DNA from: Mycoplasma sp. CAG:956
GTDB taxonomy: Bacteria > Bacillota_I > Bacilli_A > RF39 > UBA660
NCBI GenBank assembly: GCA_000433475.1
Contig: HF993078.1
Span: 1-40,025, forward strand
Reading direction: 5' to 3'
Length of the DNA: 40,025 nt
The notes beneath the pieces are model-generated. The model was not told the DNA's origin. It made no database searches and was given only the letters and a program-made list of their open reading frames with translations. Both the position numbers and the translations under genes were made by a program. This document shows, in pieces, positions 25,027 through 32,674 of the stretch (the stretch's first letter is position 1; each line of letters starts with the position of its first letter).

Positions 25027-26245
25027 ATCTAGAATACCACCATACTCCAGTTTTTGGATATCCAGGAGGTTCAATGGAATTAGCAATAAATTTTGACCAC
25101 TTTGTATAGTCTTTTAAATAATATCCTTTTGATATGCCAAAATGTAAGTGGGTACCTGTAGTACATCTATCATAACCACCGTTAGCTTTCGCTGTAGAAC
25201 CACCACCAATAAGACCAATTACAGTATTAGTAGTAACCTTATCACCAACATTAACCTTTATTGATAAAAGGTGAGCATATTGCATAGTATAGGCTTTACC
25301 TAAAACATTTACATGAATATAAACCATATTGCCACCACAACTTGATCTACGAGTTATAGCAGCAACCGTACCAGCAGCAGCGGCATAAGCAGGAGTTCCT
25401 TCTGCATTACCACCAATATCATGAGCATTATGGAATGTTCCAGTATTTAAAACTTGATTACGATAACCCCAACGTGAATTTATTTTACCTTTGGTAACAG
25501 GTTTTAACCAGCCAGATGAAGCCTGAACTGTTGTACATGATGTTAATAACTGAGTTTCACTTGTACAAATAGTCTTATAATAATTAATTAAAGCTTCTTG
25601 ATTTTTTATTTGTGAGTCAATATCTTCATTGATATCATTTATTTCATCTAATTGATTATTTAATTTAGAAATTGCTTTAGACGTATTTGCAATCTTCTCA
25701 TCTAATTCTACATTTTTATTAGCCAAATCAATTTTTAACTGTTCATTTTCTTTTATTAGATTGTCTAAATCATCTATTTTATTTTTATAATAATTAGATA
25801 ATTGTGATACTGCTTCAACTCGCATAATCAAATCAGTTGGACTAGAGGCTCCAGTAATATATTCTAAATATTCATTTTGATTATTTGTTAATTGATAATA
25901 TTTTAAAACTAAATCAACATCTTCTTTAGCCTTAGCAATATCTTCATTACTTTTCTTGATTTTTTCCTCGGCATCAACAACGTCATTTGCTATTTGTATT
26001 TGTTCTTGTCTAGCATTTTCTACATCCTGTTTATTTTGATTAATTTGACTTTGAGTTTGTTTTTTCTCATTTTGCTTATCAGTCTTTTGTTGTTTTAAAG
26101 CTGCCAATTCTTTTCTTAAACCAGCTATGGTAGTAGCCTTACTATTATTAGTAGCAGCCATAACACTAAATGGTTCTAAAAAATAAGGAATTAATAATAA
26201 GAAACACAAAACAATTCTTATGCTATAATTTATAAACTTTTTCAT
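25025..26245 (-). CDS. Secreted coiled-coil LytM (M23) peptidoglycan endopeptidase, FtsEX partner
   Basis: This is a probable cell-wall hydrolase activated by FtsEX at the membrane. The 406-residue protein has a signal peptide (about 1-30, ending SVMA-A), a long coiled-coil region (about 35-225) and a C-terminal M23 domain (about 245-395). The zinc and catalytic residues are present: His272 and Asp276 in HNAHD, His325 in YAHL, and His366/His368 in GTHLHFG, so unlike E. coli EnvC it should be an active enzyme. Its ATG shares a base with the ftsX stop (TAATG), and it is last in the operon. Streptococcal PcsB and Bacillus CwlO fill this role with unrelated catalytic domains. Confidence 0.9.
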   Translation of the reverse strand: MKKFINYSIRIVLCFLLLIPYFLEPFSVMAATNNSKATTIAGLRKELAALKQQKTDKQNEKKQTQSQINQNKQDVENARQEQIQIANDVVDAEEKIKKSNEDIAKAKEDVDLVLKYYQLTNNQNEYLEYITGASSPTDLIMRVEAVSQLSNYYKNKIDDLDNLIKENEQLKIDLANKNVELDEKIANTSKAISKLNNQLDEINDINEDIDSQIKNQEALINYYKTICTSETQLLTSCTTVQASSGWLKPVTKGKINSRWGYRNQVLNTGTFHNAHDIGGNAEGTPAYAAAAGTVAAITRRSSCGGNMVYIHVNVLGKAYTMQYAHLLSIKVNVGDKVTTNTVIGLIGGGSTAKANGGYDRCTTGTHLHFGISKGYYLKDYTKWSKFIANSIEPPGYPKTGVWWYSR

Positions 26246-27138
26246 TATATTTTCAGATACTTTCTAACAGCCCTGCTACTACCAAACATACCTACCAAGC
26301 CACCAATAATTGCTAATATTATTGATACAAACCATATTATATTCATTGGTTTTATTAACTCAACAATATGGGAAAACAAATAACCATCAAAATGATCATA
26401 GAGTAAAATATAACCATAAATAGTAATAATAATTGGAATTAACGAGCCAATGATTCCTAAAATAAAACCTTCAATAATAAATGGTTGTCTAATAGCAAAA
26501 TTACTGGTACCAACTAATCTTTTTATTTCAATTTCACTACGTCTTGAAAATATAGTAAGTTTAATAGTATTGCTTATTAGAAAGGCTGTAACTAATATTA
26601 AAGCACATACAATTACAATCATTGCTTTTTCTACTATATCAAAAATAAAAACTAACTTATCAACACTTTCTTCTCCGTACTTAGCCGACTTTACACCATC
26701 CATGCCTCTTATAGCACTAGCAACATATGATAAACTTTTTATATCAGTAACCTTAACTGTAATAGAATCTAATAAAGGATTTGTATCTAAATAACTTAAA
26801 GTCGCTCCTAATTCTTCGCTTGAATCAATCATTTCTTGTTTCCATTCATCCTTTGACTTATAAACAAGTGAATCATAATTTCTTAATTTTTTTATTTCTT
26901 CTTCAATATCATTCTTTTGTTCTTCTGTTACATCTTCTTTTAAATAAACAACAATTGTCATTGTTTCTTCTAATCTCTTTGTAAAATGATCAACATTAGC
27001 ACTTATTACAATAGCTATAGCAACTAAAATAAGTGTTATTGTTATACATGTAATAGATGCAATGGAAAGGCTAAAATTTCTAAATACACTTCTAATACCA
27101 TCTCGAAAGTTTCTAATTAATATTCTCATGTACCTCAT
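26245..27138 (-). CDS. ftsX: Cell-division ABC transporter permease-like protein FtsX
   Basis: FtsX is the membrane half of FtsEX, which transmits ATP hydrolysis to a periplasmic or extracellular murein hydrolase rather than transporting a substrate. The 297-residue protein has an N-terminal membrane segment (about 22-47), an outer domain of about 120 residues, and three C-terminal membrane segments, including the FtsX-type NTIKLTIFSRRSEIEIKRLVG loop. The chosen ATG at 27138 has AGGAG about 12 bases upstream and lies 26 bases inside ftsE. Met4 at 27129 is an alternative. Confidence 0.94.
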   Translation of the reverse strand: MRYMRILIRNFRDGIRSVFRNFSLSIASITCITITLILVAIAIVISANVDHFTKRLEETMTIVVYLKEDVTEEQKNDIEEEIKKLRNYDSLVYKSKDEWKQEMIDSSEELGATLSYLDTNPLLDSITVKVTDIKSLSYVASAIRGMDGVKSAKYGEESVDKLVFIFDIVEKAMIVIVCALILVTAFLISNTIKLTIFSRRSEIEIKRLVGTSNFAIRQPFIIEGFILGIIGSLIPIIITIYGYILLYDHFDGYLFSHIVELIKPMNIIWFVSIILAIIGGLVGMFGSSRAVRKYLKI

Positions 27139-27826
27139 AGACTTTATACTCTCCTTTCTCTACATCACTTACCTTTACCCCATCTTCAATAGTTACCACT
27201 CTTTTTTTCATTCTATCAACAATATCACGATCATGAGTTGCCATTACAACTGTCGTTCCTAATTCTTTATTAATTCTATCTATAGTTTTCATAATATCTT
27301 TTGAAGTTTCTGGATCTAAATTACCAGTTGGCTCGTCACAAATTAGAACTTTCGGCTCATTTACAATAGCTCTTGCTATACAAACACGTTGCATTTCACC
27401 ACCAGATAATTCCTTGGGCATGCTTTTTACTTTCTCTTTTAAGCCAACTAGTTCAAGAGCCGTCATTACCTTTGGCTTTATTTCACTATCTTTAAAACCT
27501 TGCGTTTCCAACGGAAAAGCGACATTTTCATAAACAGTTAATTTTGGTAATAATTTAAAATCTTGAAATACAACCCCTAATTTACGACGTAACTTATAAA
27601 CTTTACCATTTCTTAATTTACTAACATTAACACCACCTACATATACTTCTCCTGAAGTTGGACGTTCTTCTCGATAAAGCATTTTAATCAAAGTTGACTT
27701 TCCTGATGCGGTTGGACCAATTATAAAAACAAATTCTCCTTTTTTGATACTTAAATTAACATTTGCTAAGGCTGTAACACCATTCTTATATACTTTTGAA
27801 CAATTTTTTACTTCAATAAATTTCAC
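27113..27826 (-). CDS. ftsE: Cell-division ATP-binding protein FtsE
   Basis: FtsE is the ATPase of the FtsEX complex. The 237-residue protein has Walker A GPTASGKST, the Q-loop VVFQDFKLLP, the ABC signature LSGGEMQR and Walker B VLICDEPTGNLD with the H-loop ATHD. I start at the GTG at 27826, which has AAGGTGG 5 bases upstream; the frame extends to a TTG at 27865 without a site. The family is about 228 residues. It begins 59 bases after the beta-lactamase-like gene with no terminator between them. Confidence 0.94.
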   Translation of the reverse strand: MKFIEVKNCSKVYKNGVTALANVNLSIKKGEFVFIIGPTASGKSTLIKMLYREERPTSGEVYVGGVNVSKLRNGKVYKLRRKLGVVFQDFKLLPKLTVYENVAFPLETQGFKDSEIKPKVMTALELVGLKEKVKSMPKELSGGEMQRVCIARAIVNEPKVLICDEPTGNLDPETSKDIMKTIDRINKELGTTVVMATHDRDIVDRMKKRVVTIEDGVKVSDVEKGEYKVYEVHENIN

Positions 27827-27885
27827 TTCAACCACCTTACCATAATCAGTGTAACATAATTTCAAAAAAAATAAAAGAATAATAC

Positions 27886-28974
27886 CTAATTAGTATTATT
27901 TTCATCAACTAAATACTTTGTATAATCATTTATAATTAAATTAATAACTGGCAACAATCTTTTAACTTGACGATACGGTGTATCATCATAACTTACATTA
28001 GCACTTGCCAAGACTAACATTGGATGATAGCCAAATAAAATTCCTGAAGATATTGTAACATCATTAGTAAATCCTTCTTTAGTAGCACTACTAATATTAG
28101 GAATTGTATTTTTAAAATAATTAAAAACATTATTAGAAAGCAGATTTAAATATTCTTCACCCCAAATATTTTCTTTGCCAAAATGATATATCTCTTGCCA
28201 TATTATAGCCATACTTCTTAAATCAGTAAGTCCCCATGGATTATATAAAGACAAATGTAACCTTTTTATACCTAGCTCATCAAGCATAGCATTATATCCA
28301 CTTACCCCAAACCTAGCATGTAACATTTTATAAGCTATATTATCACTATTAACAATAGTATATTTTATTAAATCTCTAACAGTATACAACGTTCCTACCG
28401 GACTTTCTTTAACAAGACCTGTACCATCATTATAATATGTATATGTATACTCTAACTTTTCATCTAAGTCTATTTGTCCTAAGCTTACTTGCTTATATAA
28501 ATAAAGACAGTAAGCAGCCTTAATAACACTGGCAGTTTGGTAAATATTATCAACATTATATCCAATTGACATTCCACTTGCTAAATCTATTATATAAACA
28601 GATGAATTACCTTTATAAGAATTTATTGTTTGATATAACAAATCTTTAATCCCACTAGCCATCTCATAATCTGTATTTAAAGTAGTTATTTCATTTTTTA
28701 TATAAGTGTAAGAATTAAGATCTAATTTTTCTACTTTTTCTAAATTTACTTCATCTACTTTAAAATTATTATCATAAACATATTCAATTGGTTCTTTATT
28801 CTTACTAAGTAATTCTTTATTTTCTTTAAAAAAATCATTTTTTGTCAAAGCATCAGCTTTAACACTTCCATATGTTCTTTCTATATAAAGATTTACACAT
28901 TTATAACTAACCAAACCAACAATACACCCTAAAATCATAATTGTCATTATGTATTTCAAAATTTTCTTAATCAT
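27886..28974 (-). CDS. Membrane-anchored serine hydrolase of the class A beta-lactamase fold
   Basis: The 362-residue protein has one N-terminal membrane segment (about 5-25), a linker, and an outer domain with the active-site triad of penicillin-recognising enzymes: Ser149-x-x-Lys152 (SVIK), Ser210-Asp-Asn (SDN) and Lys299-Glu-Gly. The last is KEG rather than the usual KTG/KSG. No Glu166-type deacylation loop is obvious to me, so a role in cell-wall metabolism rather than drug resistance seems more likely; this is inference. It lies between yitT and ftsE (13 and 59 bases), so it probably belongs to the division-hydrolase operon. GAGGA precedes the ATG. Confidence 0.8.
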   Translation of the reverse strand: MIKKILKYIMTIMILGCIVGLVSYKCVNLYIERTYGSVKADALTKNDFFKENKELLSKNKEPIEYVYDNNFKVDEVNLEKVEKLDLNSYTYIKNEITTLNTDYEMASGIKDLLYQTINSYKGNSSVYIIDLASGMSIGYNVDNIYQTASVIKAAYCLYLYKQVSLGQIDLDEKLEYTYTYYNDGTGLVKESPVGTLYTVRDLIKYTIVNSDNIAYKMLHARFGVSGYNAMLDELGIKRLHLSLYNPWGLTDLRSMAIIWQEIYHFGKENIWGEEYLNLLSNNVFNYFKNTIPNISSATKEGFTNDVTISSGILFGYHPMLVLASANVSYDDTPYRQVKRLLPVINLIINDYTKYLVDENNTN

Positions 28975-28987
28975 AATGCTTCCTCAA

Positions 28988-29875
28988 CTAAAAAATTAGC
29001 TTTTTCTTTTCTTTTTTTCCGCCTGTTACCTCATAACAGTCACTTACTATAATAAATGCATTAGAATCTATTTCTAAAATTTTTTCTTTAAATGCATTAT
29101 AAGATCTTGTTGGAACCACTACTTGCAGCATTTTGCCTTTTTCAAACAGAAATCCACCTGTAGTATCTAGAATAGTTACTCCAGTTTTCATATCATTAAT
29201 TACATATTCTTTTATTTTTTGATATTTCTTACTTGATATTAAAAACATTTTACTAGTTGAAATACCAATAATTATTTTATCAACTATCTTAGTTGAAATT
29301 AACAATAAAATTAATGAATAAATAGCACTTGGTATACCAAAAACTAAAATTCCCAGTAACACTATAACCGTATTCATTAACAATTGTGATTTACCTTCGG
29401 TTAAATGTTGATACTTATGAATTATTTTCATAATAATATCACTACCCCCAACCGTAAAACCACTTTTATATATTAAACCATTGCCAATTCCTAGCAATGT
29501 TCCAGCAATTATAATTGTAATTACAATATTAGAAAAAGATAAATTGGGAGCAATTAAATCACAGAAAGGTTTTACAAAATCAATTAATACTGGATAAAGA
29601 ATAGCACCAATAACACTATTATAAGTAGTATCTTTATCTAAAGTAAAATAGGATAAAATTATCAGAAAAATACTACTAATAAATATAAAATAAGAAGGCT
29701 TTATGCCACACAAAAAGTTAAGCATTGTAGCTATACCAGTCATGCCCCCAATATTAAATTCATTAGTTAAAATAAACAAATTATAATTAATTGCCAAGAT
29801 AAATAATCCTATTAAAAAAACAAATAATCTCTTCAAATTATCTTTATTAGTTAAGTTCCCCACTATTCTTTTCAT
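28988..29875 (-). CDS. YitT-family membrane protein
   Basis: The 295-residue protein has about five or six membrane segments in its first 200 residues with the family motifs NIGGMTGIATMLN and KSGFTVGGSDI, followed by a C-terminal cytosolic DUF2179 domain (about 210-285, MKTGVTILDTTGGFLFEKGK and VVPTRSY). Function of the family is unknown. It is the first gene of the run leading to ftsEX and is divergent from gerQ, with 73 bases between the two starts. GGAGTAAGG precedes the ATG. Confidence 0.88.
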   Translation of the reverse strand: MKRIVGNLTNKDNLKRLFVFLIGLFILAINYNLFILTNEFNIGGMTGIATMLNFLCGIKPSYFIFISSIFLIILSYFTLDKDTTYNSVIGAILYPVLIDFVKPFCDLIAPNLSFSNIVITIIIAGTLLGIGNGLIYKSGFTVGGSDIIMKIIHKYQHLTEGKSQLLMNTVIVLLGILVFGIPSAIYSLILLLISTKIVDKIIIGISTSKMFLISSKKYQKIKEYVINDMKTGVTILDTTGGFLFEKGKMLQVVVPTRSYNAFKEKILEIDSNAFIIVSDCYEVTGGKKEKKKLIF

Positions 29876-29921
29876 AAATACCTTACTCCTACCATAATAA
29901 TACTATAATTTTTATCTTTTG

Positions 29922-29929
29922 CATATAGT
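29922..29929 (+). promoter_or_regulatory. Possible sporulation-sigma -10 element ahead of gerQ
   Basis: CATATAGT matches the mother-cell sigma-E -10 pattern (CATACAnT) in all but one informative position and lies 20 bases before the gerQ ATG. An AT-rich -35 is present but not diagnostic. Confidence 0.3.
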
Positions 29930-29948
29930 TAATGAGGTGAATTTATAA

Positions 29949-30377
29949 ATGAATGGTACATACTATCAAAATCCAACATTTCCAACAAATCAAAATAATT
30001 ATGATGTTAATATGAATCATGCCAATAATCCAGGAATGATTAATAATCCTAATTCTGCAAATACTCCCAACCCAATTAATAACTTTAATCAAGATTATAA
30101 TATAGGAACATCTCTTCCTATGGAACAAAGTTACATAGAAAACATTTTACGACTAAATAAAGGAAAAATGGTCAAAGCTTACGTTAGTTTTCCAGACTCC
30201 ACAGAATGGCGAAACAAAATATTTGCTGGTCGTATTGAAGAAGCAGGAAGAGATCATTTAATTATTAGTAACCCGAATACGGGTGAATGGGATTTAATTT
30301 TAATGATTTATCTTAATTATGTAACTTTCGATGAAAGAATCAATTACAGTCACAGTTATTCTGAAAAGAACTTCTAA
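29949..30377 (+). CDS. gerQ: Spore coat protein GerQ
   Basis: GerQ is a spore coat protein needed for the cortex hydrolase CwlJ to function in germination. The C-terminal 80 residues are a strong match: QSYIENILRLNKGK (60-73), FAGRIEEAGRDHLIISNP (92-109), and MIYLNYVTFDERINYS (119-134). The first 55 residues are Asn/Pro-rich. Lys71 is the first lysine, whereas B. subtilis GerQ is cross-linked by transglutaminase through lysines 2, 4 and 5, so that cross-link cannot form here. cwlJ, its usual neighbour, is absent. It is one of two plus-strand genes in the window; GAGGTGA lies upstream. Confidence 0.92.
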   Translation: MNGTYYQNPTFPTNQNNYDVNMNHANNPGMINNPNSANTPNPINNFNQDYNIGTSLPMEQSYIENILRLNKGKMVKAYVSFPDSTEWRNKIFAGRIEEAGRDHLIISNPNTGEWDLILMIYLNYVTFDERINYSHSYSEKNF

Positions 30378-30392
30378 AAAAAGAAGTTCTTT
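30365..30392. terminator. Shared hairpin at the convergent ends of gerQ and the MBL gene
   Basis: AAAGAACTTC (30365-30374) and GAAGTTCTTT (30383-30392) form a perfect 10-base-pair stem with loop TAAAAAAA. Both stop codons fall within it and the genes overlap by 4 bases. It probably terminates both directions, although the T-runs are short. Confidence 0.55.
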
Positions 30393-30874
30393 ACTATTTC
30401 TAAGCTCATTTTTAGCACACCAGAATAAAAATGTCCAGGATAAATTTTTGTATCTAAAGGATATTTGCTTATTTTTTCTAAGGATTGTTGCATCTTTTCT
30501 TGACTACCTGTAGGTAAATCCATTCTACCAATAGAATTATAAAAAAGAAAATCGCCAGTAAACATTACATTTTCATCTGGAAAATAAAATGTTTTAGAAT
30601 CACTAGTATGTCCAGGTGTTTCAATAACTTCGTATTTAAAAGTATTTCTTTTATAGTCGTTAGCTTTCAGTCCATACTTTCCTTCCAATTCTTTTAATGC
30701 TCCAATATGATCAAAATGATTATGAGTAACCAATATTTCTTCTAATTCTCCCTTTATTTCAGCATCTATTTTTTTAAATTCATCTCCAGGATCAATCACT
30801 AAATATTTACCATCTTTTTCTAAGATATAACAATTTTCTTCTAGTTGTCCAACTACTATTTTTTTAATATTCAT
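30374..30874 (-). CDS. MBL-fold metallo-hydrolase (glyoxalase II-like)
   Basis: The 166-residue protein has the metal-binding motif HNHFDH (51-56), a second His in PGHT, the bridging Asp in FTGDFLF and the last His in YPGHFYSG, all as in the glyoxalase II/YcbL group of small metallo-beta-lactamase-fold hydrolases. Substrate is uncertain; thioester hydrolysis is typical. I use ATG 30874 (MNIKKIVVGQL), preceded by GGTGA and 10 bases after the predicted transcription start; the frame's earlier start at 30919 lies upstream of that. Confidence 0.88.
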   Translation of the reverse strand: MNIKKIVVGQLEENCYILEKDGKYLVIDPGDEFKKIDAEIKGELEEILVTHNHFDHIGALKELEGKYGLKANDYKRNTFKYEVIETPGHTSDSKTFYFPDENVMFTGDFLFYNSIGRMDLPTGSQEKMQQSLEKISKYPLDTKIYPGHFYSGVLKMSLEIVKNFFF

Positions 30875-30890
30875 AAATATCACCAGTTTT

Positions 30891-30919
30891 ACAATAGCAC
30901 ATAATTTATTTACTAGCAA
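30891..30919 (-). promoter_or_regulatory. Promoter of the MBL hydrolase
   Basis: TTGCTA (30919-30914), 17 bases, TATTGT (30896-30891), with extended TGC. Its -35 shares a base with the -35 of the divergent lemA promoter. Confidence 0.5.
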
Positions 30920-30937
30920 GTCACTGTGTGTTATACT
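30909..30937 (+). promoter_or_regulatory. lemA promoter
   Basis: TTTACT (30909-30914), 17 bases, TATACT (30932-30937), with an extended TGT before the -10. The start would be about 20 bases ahead of the lemA ATG. It is interlocked with the oppositely directed MBL promoter. Confidence 0.5.
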
Positions 30938-30964
30938 ATTCGTATAGAATATGAGGTGTAAATT

Positions 30965-31510
30965 ATGGCTTTTATCTATGCTATCTTAATACTTTTGATA
31001 ATTTCAGGTATTGGAACGATTACATATATTATTTATTATAATGCTCTTCAAGACTGTAAAGTTAAAATTGATGAAGCTGAAAGTATGATAGATGAGGCAT
31101 TGCGTTCTAAATATGATATTCTTCTTAAATTGGAATCTTTAATAAAAACTAATATTAAAGAAACAAAAATTAATTTTAAAGATTTAAATGATTTAAAAAA
31201 AGAAAGTATCTCTAATTTTCAATTGGAAAGGAAACTAGTTGATACTGTTCTTCTTATTAATAAAATTCAAGATGATTTCCCAGAATTAGAAGAAATAAAG
31301 GATTATCGTGAACTTTTAAATGATATCAGAGTTATGGATGAAAGAATAAATGCTGCCAAGAAATACTATAATAAATACACTTCTAAGTCCAACGAATTAG
31401 TTCGTAAATTTCCTTCTAATTTAATTGCTAAATTTCACAATATCACTGTTCGTAATTTTTTTGATAATAAAGATATGAATGATGATATTATTGATGATTT
31501 CAAGTTATAA
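30965..31510 (+). CDS. LemA-family protein
   Basis: The 181-residue protein has an N-terminal membrane segment (about 2-25) followed by a helical-bundle domain. Family features are the YNALQDCKVKIDEAESMIDEAL helix after the membrane anchor and the ending NAAKKYYNKYTSKSNELVRKFPSNLIAKF, matching the LemA pattern of an aligned Tyr-Asn run followed by FPSNLIA. Function of the family is unclear. GAGGTG lies ahead of the ATG. It converges on ung and the two overlap by 6 bases at their stop codons. Confidence 0.85.
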   Translation: MAFIYAILILLIISGIGTITYIIYYNALQDCKVKIDEAESMIDEALRSKYDILLKLESLIKTNIKETKINFKDLNDLKKESISNFQLERKLVDTVLLINKIQDDFPELEEIKDYRELLNDIRVMDERINAAKKYYNKYTSKSNELVRKFPSNLIAKFHNITVRNFFDNKDMNDDIIDDFKL

Positions 31511-32164
31511 TCGCCAATCAATAGGTTGGAGATTATTTTTTTTCAAAAATTCATTAGTCCTAGAAAAAGGACGACTTCCAAAAAAACCACTACGACATGA
31601 AAAAGGTGATGGATGTGGACTGCTAATTATTAAATGAATTGGATTAGTAATATATTGAGCTTTAGATTTAGCAAAATTTCCCCATAAAATAAAGACAACA
31701 GGTGTCGTTTTAGCATTTACCTTTTTTATAATATAATCAGTCATTAGCTCCCAGCCTAAATTTTTATGTGATGCTGGGCTATCTTTTTTTACAGTCAAAA
31801 CACTATTTAATAGCAAAACTCCTTCTTTAGCCCATTTTGTTAAATCGCCATCACCATGAGGTGTTATTCCCAAATCATCGTATAATTCTTGATATATATT
31901 TTTAAGAGATGGTGGTATCTTAATATCTTTATGAACAGAAAAAGATAATCCCATCGCTTCGCCTTCACCATGATAAGGATCCTGACCTACAATTACAACC
32001 TTAACATCTTTATATGGAGTCAATTTTAAAGCATTAAATATATCTTTTTTTGGTGGAAAAATGGGTTCTTTGTCATAAAGCTTTAAGACGTTTTGATAAA
32101 ATTTATTAAAATTTGGACTATTCCAAATAACCTTAAGTTCGTTATCCCAATCATTTCCTATCAT
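31505..32164 (-). CDS. ung: Uracil-DNA glycosylase
   Basis: It removes uracil from DNA at the start of base excision repair. The protein has the catalytic GQDPYHGEGEAMGLSFSV block (Asp is the water-activating residue), LLLNSVLTVKKDSPASH, the uracil-specificity Asn region VFILWGNFAK, and the leucine-loop motif HPSPFSCRSGFFGSRPFS. I start at ATG 32164 (MIGNDWDNEL, 219 residues) because the predicted transcription start near 32183 lies downstream of the earlier ATG at 32188. Confidence 0.95.
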   Translation of the reverse strand: MIGNDWDNELKVIWNSPNFNKFYQNVLKLYDKEPIFPPKKDIFNALKLTPYKDVKVVIVGQDPYHGEGEAMGLSFSVHKDIKIPPSLKNIYQELYDDLGITPHGDGDLTKWAKEGVLLLNSVLTVKKDSPASHKNLGWELMTDYIIKKVNAKTTPVVFILWGNFAKSKAQYITNPIHLIISSPHPSPFSCRSGFFGSRPFSRTNEFLKKNNLQPIDWRL

Positions 32165-32189
32165 AATTTCACTTCTTTCTACATACACT

Positions 32190-32218
32190 ATTTTATCAAA
32201 TAAAAAAACTACTGTCTT
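32190..32218 (-). promoter_or_regulatory. ung promoter
   Basis: AAGACA (32218-32213), 17 bases and TAAAAT (32195-32190) with extended TGA on the minus strand. The spacer contains the T-run of the rlmH terminator. Confidence 0.45.
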
Positions 32219-32229
32219 TATTTTCAGTA
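32202..32229 (-). terminator. Probable terminator of the rplI-rlmH operon
   Basis: TACTG and CAGTA form a 5-base-pair stem around a 10-base loop, followed by a run of seven T on the minus strand. It starts 11 bases after the rlmH stop and overlaps the ung promoter. Confidence 0.5.
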
Positions 32230-32239
32230 TTTTTTTTAT

Positions 32240-32674
32240 TTATTTATGGTATGTTTCATTATTATTTATTTTAAAAGAACGATATATCTGTTCTAGCAAG
32301 ATTCCTCTAAATAAACCATGTGGCATTGTCATTTTCGAAAAAGATAGACACATATTAGCATTGCTCTTTATACTTTCTAAAATTCCATCAGAACCACCAA
32401 TTATAAATGTTATACATGCGTAATGATTAAAAGTATCTCTTACAAAACTAGCAAATTCTAACGAATTCATTTGTTTACCCTCTATCGCTAAGGCAATAAC
32501 ATATTCATTCTTTCCAATATTTCTTACTATTTCTTTGCCTTCATCTTTAATGTTATTATCTTTAACTTCAATAATATTAAATTTATGATATTTATTAATT
32601 CTTTTGCTATAATCCAGAATTAATTCACTTAAATATTTTTCCTTAATTTTACCAACACAAATCAACTTTATCAT
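32240..32674 (-). CDS. rlmH: 23S rRNA pseudouridine-1915 N3-methyltransferase RlmH
   Basis: RlmH methylates the pseudouridine in helix 69 of 23S rRNA on assembled ribosomes. The 144-residue SPOUT-class protein has KLICVGKIKEKYL, the SAM-loop FIIGGSDGI, SKMTMPHGLFRGILLEQIYR, and ends in NETYHK (the family usually ends NxPYHK, so Thr replaces Pro). Its ATG overlaps the walJ stop by 4 bases (ATGA). It is the last gene of the operon. Confidence 0.95.
   Translation of the reverse strand: MIKLICVGKIKEKYLSELILDYSKRINKYHKFNIIEVKDNNIKDEGKEIVRNIGKNEYVIALAIEGKQMNSLEFASFVRDTFNHYACITFIIGGSDGILESIKSNANMCLSFSKMTMPHGLFRGILLEQIYRSFKINNNETYHK

Noticed and set aside
26450..26984. Plus-strand frames antisense to ftsX
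   Set aside because: Shadow frames of an AT-rich membrane protein gene, with no ribosome-binding site or family match.
29943..30128. Minus-strand frame antisense to gerQ
   Set aside because: Ile/His-rich shadow of the Asn-rich gerQ N-terminus, and gerQ itself is well supported.
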